Shown: piece after piece, positions 42,969 through 51,042 of the stretch
Layout of the letters: every line of letters begins with the position of its first letter
Position numbering within the stretch: the first letter of the stretch is position 1
Assembly (NCBI GenBank): GCA_004293725.1
Contig: REAW01000019.1
Span: 1 to 57,016, forward strand
Direction of reading: 5' to 3'
Source: Curvibacter sp.
GTDB taxonomy: Bacteria; Pseudomonadota; Gammaproteobacteria; Burkholderiales; Burkholderiaceae_C
DNA: 57,016 bases
The notes under the pieces: generated by a model
Databases searched by the model: none
Told to the model about the DNA's origin: nothing
The model's input: the letters and a program-made list of their open reading frames with translations, nothing else
Position numbers and translations under genes: made by a program

Positions 42969-44195
42969 ATGACGCAATGGACCCTGGCCGAACGTGCCGC
43001 CAAAATGAACCCTTCTGTGATCCGCGAGATCCTCAAAGTGACCGAGAAGCCCGGCATCATCAGCTTTGCCGGTGGCCTGCCCAGCAGCAAAACCTTTCCC
43101 GTGGCCGAGTTTGAAGCGGCCTGCGCCAAGGTGCTCAAAGACGACCCTGCCGGCGCCCTGCAATACGCAGCCTCTGAGGGCTATGGCCCGCTGCGCGAAC
43201 TGGTGGCCGCACAGCTCAAGGCACAAAGCGCCGCTGCTGGCGTAACCTGGAATGTGGACCCCAGCCAAATCCTCATCACCACCGGCTCGCAACAAGGCTT
43301 GGACCTGGTTGCCAAAATCCTGATCGACAAAGACAGCAAGGTGCTGGTCGAATCCCCCACCTACCTGGGCGCGGTGATGGCCTTCACCCCCATGGAGCCC
43401 AACGTGGTGAGTGTTGCCAGTGACGACGAGGGCGTGGACATTGCCGATCTGCGTGACAAGTCCAAGGACGCCCGCTTTTTGTATGTGCTGCCCAACTTCC
43501 AGAACCCCACCGGCCGCAGCATGACCGAAGCGCGTCGTGCGGCCCTGAGCGCGGAGGCAGCCCGCAGTGGCCTGCCCATCATGGAAGACAACCCCTATGG
43601 CGACCTGTGGTTCGACCAAGCGCCCCCCGCGCCCCTGACAGCGCGCAACCCCGAGGGTGGCATTTACCTCGGCTCGTTCTCCAAGGTGCTGGCCCCCGGC
43701 CTGCGCATGGGCTTCATCGTGGCGCCCAAGGCGGTGTACCCCAAGCTCTTGCAAGCCAAGCAAGCGGCCGACCTGCACAGCCCGGGCTTCAACCAGCGCC
43801 TGATTTTTGAAGTGATGCAAAACGGTTTTCTGGACCGCCATGTGCCCACCATCCGCAGCCTCTACAAGTCGCAGCGCGACGCCATGCTGGAATCCCTGGC
43901 CAAGCACTTCCCTGAATCCCAAGGCCCCCACGCGGCCAACGCCGACAGCACCTTCACCTGGAACACCCCGGCGGGCGGCATGTTCTTGTGGGCCCGCCTG
44001 CCCGTGGGCATGAACGCGGTGGACCTGCTGCCCCACGCGGTGGACAAGGGCGTGGCCTTTGTGCCCGGTGCGCCGTTCTACGCCGGCAACGCCGATGCCC
44101 GCGCCATGCGCCTGAGCTTTGTGACCCCGAGTGTGGAAGAAATCCACCGCGGTGTGGCCGCACTGGCCGAAGCCATCCACGCCCAACGGAGCTGA
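42969..44195 (+). CDS. Class I/II (2-aminoadipate-type) aminotransferase
   Basis: A 408-aa PLP enzyme of the MocR-like/Kat group: KPGIISFAGGLPSSKTFPV, LQYAASEGYGPLRELVAAQL, ILITTGSQQGLDLVAKILID, YVLPNFQNPTGRSM, EDNPYGDLWF, and the PLP lysine in YLGSFSKVLAPGLRMGFIVA. It moves an amino group between an amino acid and an oxo acid; the substrate cannot be read. GGAG precedes ATG 42969. The GST gene follows after two bases. Confidence 0.9.
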   Translation: MTQWTLAERAAKMNPSVIREILKVTEKPGIISFAGGLPSSKTFPVAEFEAACAKVLKDDPAGALQYAASEGYGPLRELVAAQLKAQSAAAGVTWNVDPSQILITTGSQQGLDLVAKILIDKDSKVLVESPTYLGAVMAFTPMEPNVVSVASDDEGVDIADLRDKSKDARFLYVLPNFQNPTGRSMTEARRAALSAEAARSGLPIMEDNPYGDLWFDQAPPAPLTARNPEGGIYLGSFSKVLAPGLRMGFIVAPKAVYPKLLQAKQAADLHSPGFNQRLIFEVMQNGFLDRHVPTIRSLYKSQRDAMLESLAKHFPESQGPHAANADSTFTWNTPAGGMFLWARLPVGMNAVDLLPHAVDKGVAFVPGAPFYAGNADARAMRLSFVTPSVEEIHRGVAALAEAIHAQRS

Positions 44196-44197
44196 AC

Positions 44198-44821
44198 ATG
44201 ACGGTCCATATCTGGGGGCGCCTGAGTTCGCTCAACGTGCGCAAGGTGGTGTGGGCCGCACAAGAAACCGGCATAGCCTTTACCCGCAGCGATGCGGGCA
44301 TGGCGTTCGGGGTGGTCAAAACCCCAGAGTACCTGGCCATGAACCCCAATGCGCTGGTGCCCACGCTGCAAGATGGGGACTTCACGCTGTGGGAGAGCAA
44401 CGCCATCGTGCGTTACTTGTGTGCCAAGTACGGTAACGAGCAGCTCTACCCCCAAGACCTGGCCGCGCGTTTTGACGCCGAGCGCTGGATGGACTGGCAG
44501 CAAACCACCCTGAACCGCGAGAGCGGTGGCGCGTTCCTGCAATGGGTCCGCACGCCGGCTGACAAGCGCGACCCGGCGGTGATCTCCCGCTCCACCGCCT
44601 CCACCGAACCCGCCCTGGCCCAGCTCAACACGCACTTGGCCGACCGAGCGTGGATGTGCGGCGAGCACTTCAGCATGGCCGACATCCCTGTGGCCTGCGA
44701 TGTGCACCGCTGGTTTGCCCTGCCCCAGCCGCGCCCGGCATGGCCGCATCTGGAACGCTGGTTTGCTGCCATCCTGGAGCGACCCGCCACCCGTGGCGTG
44801 CTCGACCTGCCCATTTCATAG
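44198..44821 (+). CDS. Glutathione S-transferase family protein
   Basis: A 207-aa GST: thioredoxin-like half with SSLNVRKVVWAAQETGIAF, NALVPTLQDGDFTLWESNAI (VPxL and ESxAI glutathione-site motifs) and a helical C-terminal half (HFSMADIPVACDVHRWFAL). It may conjugate or isomerise a substrate of the cluster. A much longer frame from 43988 overlaps the aminotransferase and is rejected. Confidence 0.88.
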   Translation: MTVHIWGRLSSLNVRKVVWAAQETGIAFTRSDAGMAFGVVKTPEYLAMNPNALVPTLQDGDFTLWESNAIVRYLCAKYGNEQLYPQDLAARFDAERWMDWQQTTLNRESGGAFLQWVRTPADKRDPAVISRSTASTEPALAQLNTHLADRAWMCGEHFSMADIPVACDVHRWFALPQPRPAWPHLERWFAAILERPATRGVLDLPIS

Positions 44822-44845
44822 CGCTTATCCAACGAAAGATCTCTC

Positions 44846-45718
44846 GTGCCCCAGCAACGCCCGTTCGCCCAAGTCGATGTGTTCACCGCCCAGCCGTATC
44901 TGGGTAACCCTTTGGCCGTGGTGCTGGACGGCACTGGCCTGAGCGATGCGACCATGCAGTCCTTTGCCCGCTGGACCAACCTGTCGGAGACCACCTTTGT
45001 TCTGCCGCCCAGCCCCGCAGCAGCGGCCCAGGGCGCGGACTACCAAGTGCGCATATTCACCCCCGGGGGCGAGCTGCCCTTTGCCGGCCACCCTACATTG
45101 GGCACTTGCCATGCCTGGTTGGAAGCCGGTGGCGTGCCCCGAAGCGCGCAACGTGTGGTGCAGGAGTGCAAAGTCGGCCTGGTGCCTATTACCCGCACCG
45201 GTACACGCCTGGCCTTTGCCGCGCCAACTTCCCAGCGGCGCAACCCCAGCCCTGGCCTGCTGGCGCAGGTCGCGCATGCGCTGGGGCTCAAGCCCCAACA
45301 GATCATTTCTGCCCAGCACCTCAACAACGGCTCGGAATGGCTGGCCGTGCTGGTGGACCACCGCCAAACCGTGTTGCAGCTGCAACCGGACCACCCTGCG
45401 CTGAAGAACCTGGGGGTCAAAGTGGGTGTTGCGGCCGTGGATACTGCGCCAGCAGCTCCTGATTCGATAGCAGCCAAGCTGGAGGTGCGTGCCTTTGCCG
45501 CGCTGAACGGCATCAACGAAGACCCGGTCACCGGCAGCCTGAACGCGAGCTTGGCCCAGTGGCTGATAGCGGACGAATATATGCCCGCCAGCTACGTGGT
45601 GCACCAAGGCACGTGCATCCAGCGCGAAGGCCGCATCCACATCCGCCAAGACGCCAGCGGCCAGGTCTGGGTGGGTGGTGACTCGGTCACCTGCATCCGC
45701 GGCAGCGCCACCCTGTAA
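44846..45718 (+). CDS. PhzF-family isomerase/epimerase, copy 1
   Basis: A 290-aa PhzF-fold protein (diaminopimelate-epimerase-like): FAQVDVFTAQPYLGNPLAVV, WTNLSETTFVLPP with the catalytic-type Glu, GELPFAGHPTLGTCHAWLEA and EDPVTGSLNASLAQWLIADE. Family members isomerise small acids; substrate unknown. It is 24 bases after the GST gene. The next gene is its close paralogue. Residues about 203-212 (APAAPDSIAA) lie on a dispersed-repeat remnant. Confidence 0.9.
   Translation: MPQQRPFAQVDVFTAQPYLGNPLAVVLDGTGLSDATMQSFARWTNLSETTFVLPPSPAAAAQGADYQVRIFTPGGELPFAGHPTLGTCHAWLEAGGVPRSAQRVVQECKVGLVPITRTGTRLAFAAPTSQRRNPSPGLLAQVAHALGLKPQQIISAQHLNNGSEWLAVLVDHRQTVLQLQPDHPALKNLGVKVGVAAVDTAPAAPDSIAAKLEVRAFAALNGINEDPVTGSLNASLAQWLIADEYMPASYVVHQGTCIQREGRIHIRQDASGQVWVGGDSVTCIRGSATL
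45454..45480 (+). repeat. Dispersed-repeat remnant in PhzF copy 1
   Basis: GCTCCTGATTCGATAGCAGC matches the block seen at 40641 and at the same gene position in PhzF copy 2 (46341). It encodes an Ala/Pro-rich linker in frame. Confidence 0.45.
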
Positions 45719-45734
45719 CCCGACGAGACAGCCC

Positions 45735-46679
45735 ATGACCCCACGCGCCTACCAACAAGTCGACGTCTTTACCCGCACCCCGTACCTGGGCAACGCCTTG
45801 GGCGTGGTGATGGACGGCAGCGGCCTCAGTGATGACGAGATGCAAGCTTTTGCCCGCTGGACCAACCTGAGCGAGACCACCTTTCTGCTGCCCCCCAGCC
45901 CCGCAGCAGCGGCCCAAGGCGCGGACTACCGGGTGCGCATTTTCACCCCCGCCGATGAGCTGCCGTTTGCCGGCCACCCCACGCTGGGCAGCTGCCACGC
46001 CTGGTTGCAGGCGGGCGGTGCGCCCAAGGCGGCTGACTCCATCGTGCAAGAGTGCGCCAAAGGCTTGGTCAAACTCAAACGCGACGGCACCCGCTTGGCT
46101 TTTGCCGCACCCAGCCTGCAACGCCGCACGCCCGATGCGGCGCTGATCGCGCGGGTATCTGCGGGCTTGGGGCTGCGCGCCGAGCAGATCCGCGCAGCCC
46201 AGTGGCTGGACAACGGGCCTATTTGGCTGGGCCTGCTGCTCGACACCATGGACACCGTGCTGGACTTGCGCCCCGATCACTCCGCCCTCAAAGGTTTGGC
46301 ACGCGGCATCGGTGTAGCCGGCATGGACGTTGCGCCAGCCGCTCCTGATTTGATAGTACGCAGCAACCGTGAGGCACGCGCATTTGCGGGCAGCCACAGC
46401 AGCAGTGCACCTGCCACCGCAATGGACGACGCTCCCTCCATCGAAGTCCGCTTCTTTGCAGACGACATCGGCGTCACCGAAGACCCGGTCACCGGCAGCT
46501 TCAACGCCAGCCTGGCCCAGTGGCTGATTGCCGACGGCATCGCGCCCGCCCGCTACGTGGCCGCCCAAGGCACCTGCATAGGCCGCGCCGGCCGCGTCTA
46601 CATCGAACAGGACGCGCAGGGCCAAGTCTGGGTGGGTGGCGATTCGGTCAGGTGCATTGATGGAACCGTAACCCTATGA
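45735..46679 (+). CDS. PhzF-family isomerase/epimerase, copy 2
   Basis: A 314-aa paralogue of the preceding gene: YQQVDVFTRTPYLGNALGVV, WTNLSETTFLLPP, DELPFAGHPTLGSCHAWLQA and EDPVTGSFNASLAQWLIADG. It differs by an insert at about residues 215-240 (AFAGSHSSSAPATAMDDAPS), just after the repeat remnant. ATG 45735 fits the paralogue start; the frame extends to 45675 inside copy 1. Tandem duplication with divergence is the simplest reading. The stop overlaps the next start by four bases (ATGA). Confidence 0.9.
   Translation: MTPRAYQQVDVFTRTPYLGNALGVVMDGSGLSDDEMQAFARWTNLSETTFLLPPSPAAAAQGADYRVRIFTPADELPFAGHPTLGSCHAWLQAGGAPKAADSIVQECAKGLVKLKRDGTRLAFAAPSLQRRTPDAALIARVSAGLGLRAEQIRAAQWLDNGPIWLGLLLDTMDTVLDLRPDHSALKGLARGIGVAGMDVAPAAPDLIVRSNREARAFAGSHSSSAPATAMDDAPSIEVRFFADDIGVTEDPVTGSFNASLAQWLIADGIAPARYVAAQGTCIGRAGRVYIEQDAQGQVWVGGDSVRCIDGTVTL
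46341..46366 (+). repeat. Dispersed-repeat remnant in PhzF copy 2
   Basis: GCTCCTGATTTGATAGTACG lies at the position equivalent to the remnant in PhzF copy 1, so it predates the duplication or arose twice at one spot. Confidence 0.45.
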
Positions 46680-47641
46680 ACACCCTGCTCCCCACCCTGC
46701 AAGACATCGAAGCTGCGGCCCAGGTGGTGTACCGCGAATTCGGCCCCACACCCCAGTACCGCTGGGGCCAGCTCTCCAGCTTGCTGGGCGCCACCTGCTG
46801 GGTCAAGCACGAGAACCACACGCCGGTCGGCGCCTTCAAAATCCGTGGTGGCCTCACCTACTTTGACCAGTTGGCACAGCGCGGCGCCATGCCCGCCGAA
46901 GTGGTGGGCGCCACGCGCGGCAACCACGGCCAGAGCGTGGGCTGGGCCGCACGCACCCACGGTGTGCCCTGCACCATCGTCGTCCCGCACGGCAACTCGG
47001 TAGAGAAGAACGCCGCCATGCGTGCATTGGGCGTCACGCTCATCGAACACGGCACCGACTTTCAGGAGAGCCGTGAGTTCGCCATCCAACTGGCCCAAGA
47101 CCGTGGCGCCCACATGGTGCCCAGCTTCCACCCTGACCTGCTGCGCGGCGTGGCCACCTACTGGTGGGAGCTGCTCAAGGCCGCGCCGGAGCTGGATGTG
47201 ATCTATGTGCCCATCGGCCAAGGCTCCGGCGCCTGCAGCGCCGTGGCCGCCAAACGTGCGCTGGGCCACCGGGCCCGCATCGTCGGCGTGGTGAGCGCGC
47301 ACGCCACCACCTATGCCGATTCATTCGCAGCCGGCAAAGTGGTGGAGGCGCCGGTAACCACCCAACTGGCCGACGGCATGGCCTGCCGCGTAGCCGACCC
47401 CGAGGCGCTGGACATCCTGATGGGCGAAGTCGACCACCTTGTGCAAGTGACCGACACCGAAGTCGCCCAAGCCATGCGCGACATCTTCGCCTGCACCCAC
47501 AACGTTGCTGAAGGCGCAGGCGCCGCCAGCTTTGCAGCGGCCATGCAGGAACGCGAAAGCCTGCAAGGGCAGACGGTGGGCATCACGCTATGTGGGGGGA
47601 ATGTGGACTCGGCGGTGTTTGCCGAGGTGCTGCGAAATTGA
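46676..47641 (+). CDS. Threonine-dehydratase-like PLP enzyme
   Basis: A 321-aa fold-type II PLP enzyme without an ACT domain: CWVKHENHTPVGAFKIRGGL with the PLP lysine, VVGATRGNHGQSVGWAA, and the phosphate loop YVPIGQGSGACSAVAAKRAL. Catabolic threonine/serine dehydratases and related lyases share this form. It is the last gene of the run; its stop lies in a dispersed repeat. Substrate within the cluster unknown. Confidence 0.88.
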   Translation: MNTLLPTLQDIEAAAQVVYREFGPTPQYRWGQLSSLLGATCWVKHENHTPVGAFKIRGGLTYFDQLAQRGAMPAEVVGATRGNHGQSVGWAARTHGVPCTIVVPHGNSVEKNAAMRALGVTLIEHGTDFQESREFAIQLAQDRGAHMVPSFHPDLLRGVATYWWELLKAAPELDVIYVPIGQGSGACSAVAAKRALGHRARIVGVVSAHATTYADSFAAGKVVEAPVTTQLADGMACRVADPEALDILMGEVDHLVQVTDTEVAQAMRDIFACTHNVAEGAGAASFAAAMQERESLQGQTVGITLCGGNVDSAVFAEVLRN

Positions 47642-47690
47642 TAGCTGCTGCCGCTTTATTTATGGGCGCTAGAGGCTCTTTCTATTCAAG
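47637..47690 (+). repeat. Dispersed TAGCTGCT-type repeat, copy 3
   Basis: ATTGATAGCTGCTGCCGC, TTTATTTATGGGCGC, TAGAGGCTCTTTC follow the dehydratase gene and include its TGA stop. Block order is as in copy 1. The rest of the gap to 47911 shows nothing I can name. Confidence 0.7.
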
Positions 47691-47911
47691 TGCCAGCGTA
47701 GTTCAAATTCGATGGAAGTGTGTGGATGCCATTGGAACAGCCGTTTGGCCGCGACACAAGTCTTTCGAGCTTTGACCGGAGAAGATTCCAGAAGGCACAA
47801 ACTGGCTGTAGTTAATTGCTATCTGCCTCCTCCAAACCAGTCGTGGGTCGACGGGCAACAGTGCAGCGTAGCGGTGTTGCAGCGTGGGAAATTCGAAACC
47901 GCTGCGCCTAT

Positions 47912-48712
47912 TCAATCCGCCTTGTACAGAAGCATCTTGGCGGCATCGGCGCCGCCGAGATATTTTGTATAGATCGAACGGAGTGTTCCATCGGCTCGCA
48001 TCTGCGCCACGATCAGGCGCCATTTTTTCATTTCTTCCTGAGAGAAAGCCTTTTTTGAAAAAATAAGGCTGTGTGCGATTGGTAAGTCTTCGGGGAACCA
48101 ATCTTCAATACGTACGCGGTCCGTCAAACTCAATTCCTTGAGGTATTTTGCATAGGCTGGCGGTGGCGCCAACACGGCAGAAGTGCGCCCCTCTTTGGAA
48201 AAGATGCGAAAGACGTTACCCAAATCCGGCTCCTCAGCGACGCGGGACTGTTGGCGCAAGCTGTCCAAATATGCGTCGGCCTTGTCGCCATGCTTATAAG
48301 ACCGAACCGCGCCCCAAAGTAAGTTAGGGTCTGCATTGAACTGCGCCGGTGATGGCGCAGAGACCGTCTTTTTTACGAGCACGTAGTTTTTTTGGGCCAT
48401 GTATCGCACAGCCCAAGAAAACTCATCGCGTTTGGGGGTTTGGATACCAGACCCTGTCATCATGAGAGTGCCGCTCTCGAGTTCCGCCCAAATTCTTGCG
48501 CGCGGCTTCACAGAGAATTCAAATTGACATCCACTGCGCCTAGCCAGCTCCTCTGCCACGTCCTTATCAATACCAGTGTTGCTGGCCGAGTCATAGATGT
48601 AGCCGTTTTCGTAAAGCGCGAATGAAATTGCTTTAGGACATTCCGGAGCATCGCTTGCAACCGCCAAACTTGCCAGCCCACCCAAACATAGAGTCAGAAA
48701 CAACTTTTTCAT
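47912..48712 (-). CDS. Periplasmic solute-binding protein (family 3 type)
   Basis: A 266-aa exported protein: signal peptide KKLFLTLCLGGLASLAVA, then CPKAISFALYENGYIYDSAS, NTGIDKDVAEELARRSGC and TLMMTGSGIQTPKRDEFSWA, as in amino-acid-type binding proteins. It would bind a small ligand in the periplasm; no ABC permease or ATPase is adjacent, so it may also serve as an orphan sensor. ATG 48712 is preferred to 48751 because it starts the signal peptide, with GGGGTG upstream. Confidence 0.8.
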   Translation of the reverse strand: MKKLFLTLCLGGLASLAVASDAPECPKAISFALYENGYIYDSASNTGIDKDVAEELARRSGCQFEFSVKPRARIWAELESGTLMMTGSGIQTPKRDEFSWAVRYMAQKNYVLVKKTVSAPSPAQFNADPNLLWGAVRSYKHGDKADAYLDSLRQQSRVAEEPDLGNVFRIFSKEGRTSAVLAPPPAYAKYLKELSLTDRVRIEDWFPEDLPIAHSLIFSKKAFSQEEMKKWRLIVAQMRADGTLRSIYTKYLGGADAAKMLLYKAD

Positions 48713-48773
48713 CACACCCCCGACTGAATCAACGATGAACAAGTAAGGCATGTAACTCCCAATGTGACTCCAA

Positions 48774-49197
48774 CTAACGATGCCAAATTTTAGTGCGCAT
48801 CCAAGAATTCTGACGCGGTTTCGGAGGATGGGTGTCAGCCCATTTCCGCCAACTCTGCCCTACGACTTTCAACATCAGCGTGTTAGCTCTCTCCGGCAAA
48901 CGCCGTATTGTGGGCGTTGCACGTTGACCGCAGCGCTCAACCAGATCCGCTCCAATACCGTGACGCAACTCCAAGTACCGGCGCACTACGTAATCCGCCA
49001 ATAGGGCGTAAGCGCAATTGATCACCACGAGGTGCTTCCCGGCTCCGGTTTTGGTCCCGATAAAAGCGCTGGGCCAGGCAACGGTAGGCATCCTGGATCA
49101 CCGATGAAATGGCGTGCAGACTGACTTTAAGGGTTTCGTACGGCGATTTCATGGGCATACGCGATGCAATCCCAACGCATCTCGTTAGTTTGTGCAC
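48774..49197 (-). pseudogene. Possible frameshifted remnant of an unrecognised gene
   Basis: In the 654-base gap 48713-49366 two minus-strand frames look coding in succession: KSPYETLKVSLHAISSVIQD then AYRCLAQ (down to about 49055), and FIGTKTGAGKHLVVINCAYA, LLADYVVRRYLELRHGIGAD onward to a stop at 48774. A single shift near CGCTTTTATCGG (about 49060-49071) would join them into one protein of about 130 aa. I do not recognise the family. It could equally be non-coding. The rest of the gap contains only a dispersed repeat. Confidence 0.25.
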
Positions 49198-49239
49198 TGC
49201 CCTACCTAGAGCTATGAACCAGCGACAGCCAATGCGATA

Positions 49240-49285
49240 TTCAAATTATAGCTGCTGTCGCACCTGGAACAAACGCCCACTGCGT
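49240..49285 (+). repeat. Dispersed TAGCTGCT-type repeat, partial copy 4
   Basis: TTCAAATTATAGCTGCTGTC then GCACCTGGAACAAACGCC keeps only the left half of the element; it lies in the non-coding gap after the SOUL gene. Confidence 0.45.
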
Positions 49286-49366
49286 TTGCGCTCAGGTTAG
49301 CGCCCTCCGGGACAAGACCCCTTTATCGTCGGAGGAAGCGATACTCCACAAGAATTCCGTCCAACT

Positions 49367-50068
49367 CTATTGGACCGGAATCAAGATTTCGCTGCGTCGA
49401 AGCAAAGGCGGCACGGAAGGTGGGTCGTACCTTGCAAACTGCGGTGATCCGTTGGCAACCAGTCCTTTTTTGTCCATCCACTTTTGCAGCAACGCGGTTT
49501 GTTCCGCTATGTTGGCCTCTGTACTGAATTTGGAGAAACGAACGGACGCAAATTTTTGCTCTGGTATGGCACGTACTGTCACCCGTGGATCAGCGGACTT
49601 TGGCAATGTCTCCAGTGTGTAACTGGACGGCATGACAAAGTGCAAGCGGTAGGTGGACTTTGATTGTGCTTCCATGGTGACCGGCAAGGTCATGGAAATC
49701 TTTTCCGGCTCTTTTTCCATGGTGACTGGCAAGGTCATGGAAATTTTCTCGGACGCCGGTTTTTTCTGGTCCAACGCAGCGTTCGGTCCCTCCCGGAAGA
49801 TGTATTGCTTGACCAACCGGGACCCTTCTTTGCCCGCCGAGGTCAGGTCTCCTTGAACGACGACCTCAGCAACGACCATGGGGCTGTACTGCCGCAACTC
49901 AAACTCTGCGTCTTTTTCGAGTGATTGAAACTTCGGCTGTTCAAGTGAGAACAGTTGGGCGTGCGCTCCGACAGCAGCGAATGTTGCACCCAAAAAGATC
50001 GCTTGGGTCGCCAGCGATCGCATCGAACCGTACCAACTATTGAATGCCGCGCTAGATACTTTGCTCAT
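49367..50068 (-). CDS. SOUL-family haem-binding protein, exported
   Basis: A 233-aa protein with a signal peptide (LGATFAAVGAHAQ) and the SOUL domain: FELRQYSPMVVAEVVVQGDL, SEKISMTLPVTME, YRLHFVMPSSYTLETLPKSA and FASVRFSKFST. SOUL proteins bind haem in some cases; function in bacteria is unclear. The motif EKISMTLPVTME is present twice 15 residues apart because of a 45-bp tandem duplication. ATG 50068 has AAGAGG upstream. Confidence 0.85.
   Translation of the reverse strand: MSKVSSAAFNSWYGSMRSLATQAIFLGATFAAVGAHAQLFSLEQPKFQSLEKDAEFELRQYSPMVVAEVVVQGDLTSAGKEGSRLVKQYIFREGPNAALDQKKPASEKISMTLPVTMEKEPEKISMTLPVTMEAQSKSTYRLHFVMPSSYTLETLPKSADPRVTVRAIPEQKFASVRFSKFSTEANIAEQTALLQKWMDKKGLVANGSPQFARYDPPSVPPLLRRSEILIPVQ
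49671..49750. repeat. 45-bp tandem duplication in the SOUL gene
   Basis: Positions about 49671-49705 and 49716-49750 are nearly identical (TCCATGGTGAC then CGGCAAGGTCATGGAAAT against TCCATGGTGACTGGCAAGG), with period 45 bp, in frame. It doubles the KISMTLPVTME core of the domain. Confidence 0.85.
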
Positions 50069-50088
50069 GTTTAAACCTCTTAGTAATG

Positions 50089-50110
50089 TTTTGTATTTTA
50101 AAGTACAAAA
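50089..50110. promoter_or_regulatory. AT-rich inverted repeat upstream of the SOUL gene
   Basis: TTTTGTA (50089-50095) and TACAAAA (50104-50110) are perfectly inverted around TTTTAAAG, 21 bases before the SOUL ATG. It could be an operator or part of the promoter. Other gap sequence to 50218 is unremarkable. Confidence 0.3.
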
Positions 50111-50218
50111 AAATACCTATTGGTTTTTTGGGGGCATCGTAACACGCTCCAACGGCCTGCGGTTTACCTTCCGGTGCGTCATTACCGATCTCGTCTATCC
50201 AGAATAGCGGTGCATGAA

Positions 50219-50280
50219 GTGCTATTGTTTTCGTAGCTACTGTCGCATATCTAACATGCCCCAGGCGCCAATTCGGCTTA
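50219..50280 (+). repeat. Dispersed TAGCTGCT-type repeat, diverged copy 5
   Basis: GTGCTATTGTTTTCGTAGC, TACTGTCGCATATCTAAC, ATGCCCCAGGCGCCAATTC keep the block order of copy 1 with changes; it ends nine bases before the phosphatase start. Confidence 0.5.
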
Positions 50281-50289
50281 AATCTCCCC

Positions 50290-50958
50290 ATGGGAAATCT
50301 CTATTTGGTACGCCACGGGCAGGCTTCGTTTGGGGCCGCAGACTACGACAACCTGAGCGAACTGGGCCACCGGCAGAGCCTGCGGCTGGGGGAGTACTTT
50401 GCGGGCAAGGGGCAGCAGTTTGAGGCGGTGATCACCGGCACGCTCAAGCGCCATGCCCAGACCTGGGCCGGCATCGCGCAAGGTGCAGGCCTCACGCATC
50501 AGGCGCTGGAGTGGCCGGGCCTGAACGAGTACGACAGCCTCGCGGTGATTCAAGCCATTCACCCCGCGCCGCTGGAGAAACCTGACACGCCCGAGATGTA
50601 CCGCCACCACTTTCGCTTGCTGCGCGACGGCCTCACGCAGTGGATGAATGGCGTGGTGAGCCCACAGGGCATGCCCAGCTACGACGACTTTGTGAAGGGC
50701 ATCACCAGCGCGCTGGACCATGTGCGAAAGATGCATACCGGCAATGTGCTGGTCGTCAGCAGCGGCGGGCCCATCTCTACCGCCGTGGGGCACATTCTGG
50801 GCACCACGCCTGAGACGACGATTGAGCTGAATCTGCGCATCCGCAACAGCGCCGTTACCGAACTGGCCTACACCCCCAAGCGCCACATGCTGGTGACCTA
50901 CAACACCCTGCCTCATTTGGAAGACGCCCCCTACGCCGACTGGGTGACCTACTCCTAG
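50290..50958 (+). CDS. Histidine phosphatase (phosphoglycerate-mutase-like) family protein
   Basis: A 222-aa protein with the RHG motif at the start (LYLVRHGQASFGAADYDNLS, nucleophile-type His9) and ELGHRQSLRLGEYF. The usual second catalytic histidine motif (THGG) reads VVSSGGPIS here, so Ser replaces His. Activity may therefore be altered. Substrate unknown. No ribosome site is obvious beyond the upstream repeat. The following ammonium transporter gene starts 84 bases later. Confidence 0.85.
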   Translation: MGNLYLVRHGQASFGAADYDNLSELGHRQSLRLGEYFAGKGQQFEAVITGTLKRHAQTWAGIAQGAGLTHQALEWPGLNEYDSLAVIQAIHPAPLEKPDTPEMYRHHFRLLRDGLTQWMNGVVSPQGMPSYDDFVKGITSALDHVRKMHTGNVLVVSSGGPISTAVGHILGTTPETTIELNLRIRNSAVTELAYTPKRHMLVTYNTLPHLEDAPYADWVTYS

Positions 50959-51042
50959 CCCACGCGCGCCAGGGGCTGAGCCCCAGACCCACTGGCACGG
51001 CTCGTGCTTGGAACCCTCTGTTGGACCGTACAGAGGAAAACA

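Noticed and set aside
42954..44186. Minus-strand open frame of 410 codons
   Set aside because: Exact shadow of the aminotransferase gene; Gly/His-rich without motifs.
48713..49366. Possible integron attachment sites or an IS fragment
   Set aside because: No paired GCCTAAC/GTTAGGC sites, terminal inverted repeats or transposase motifs could be found.
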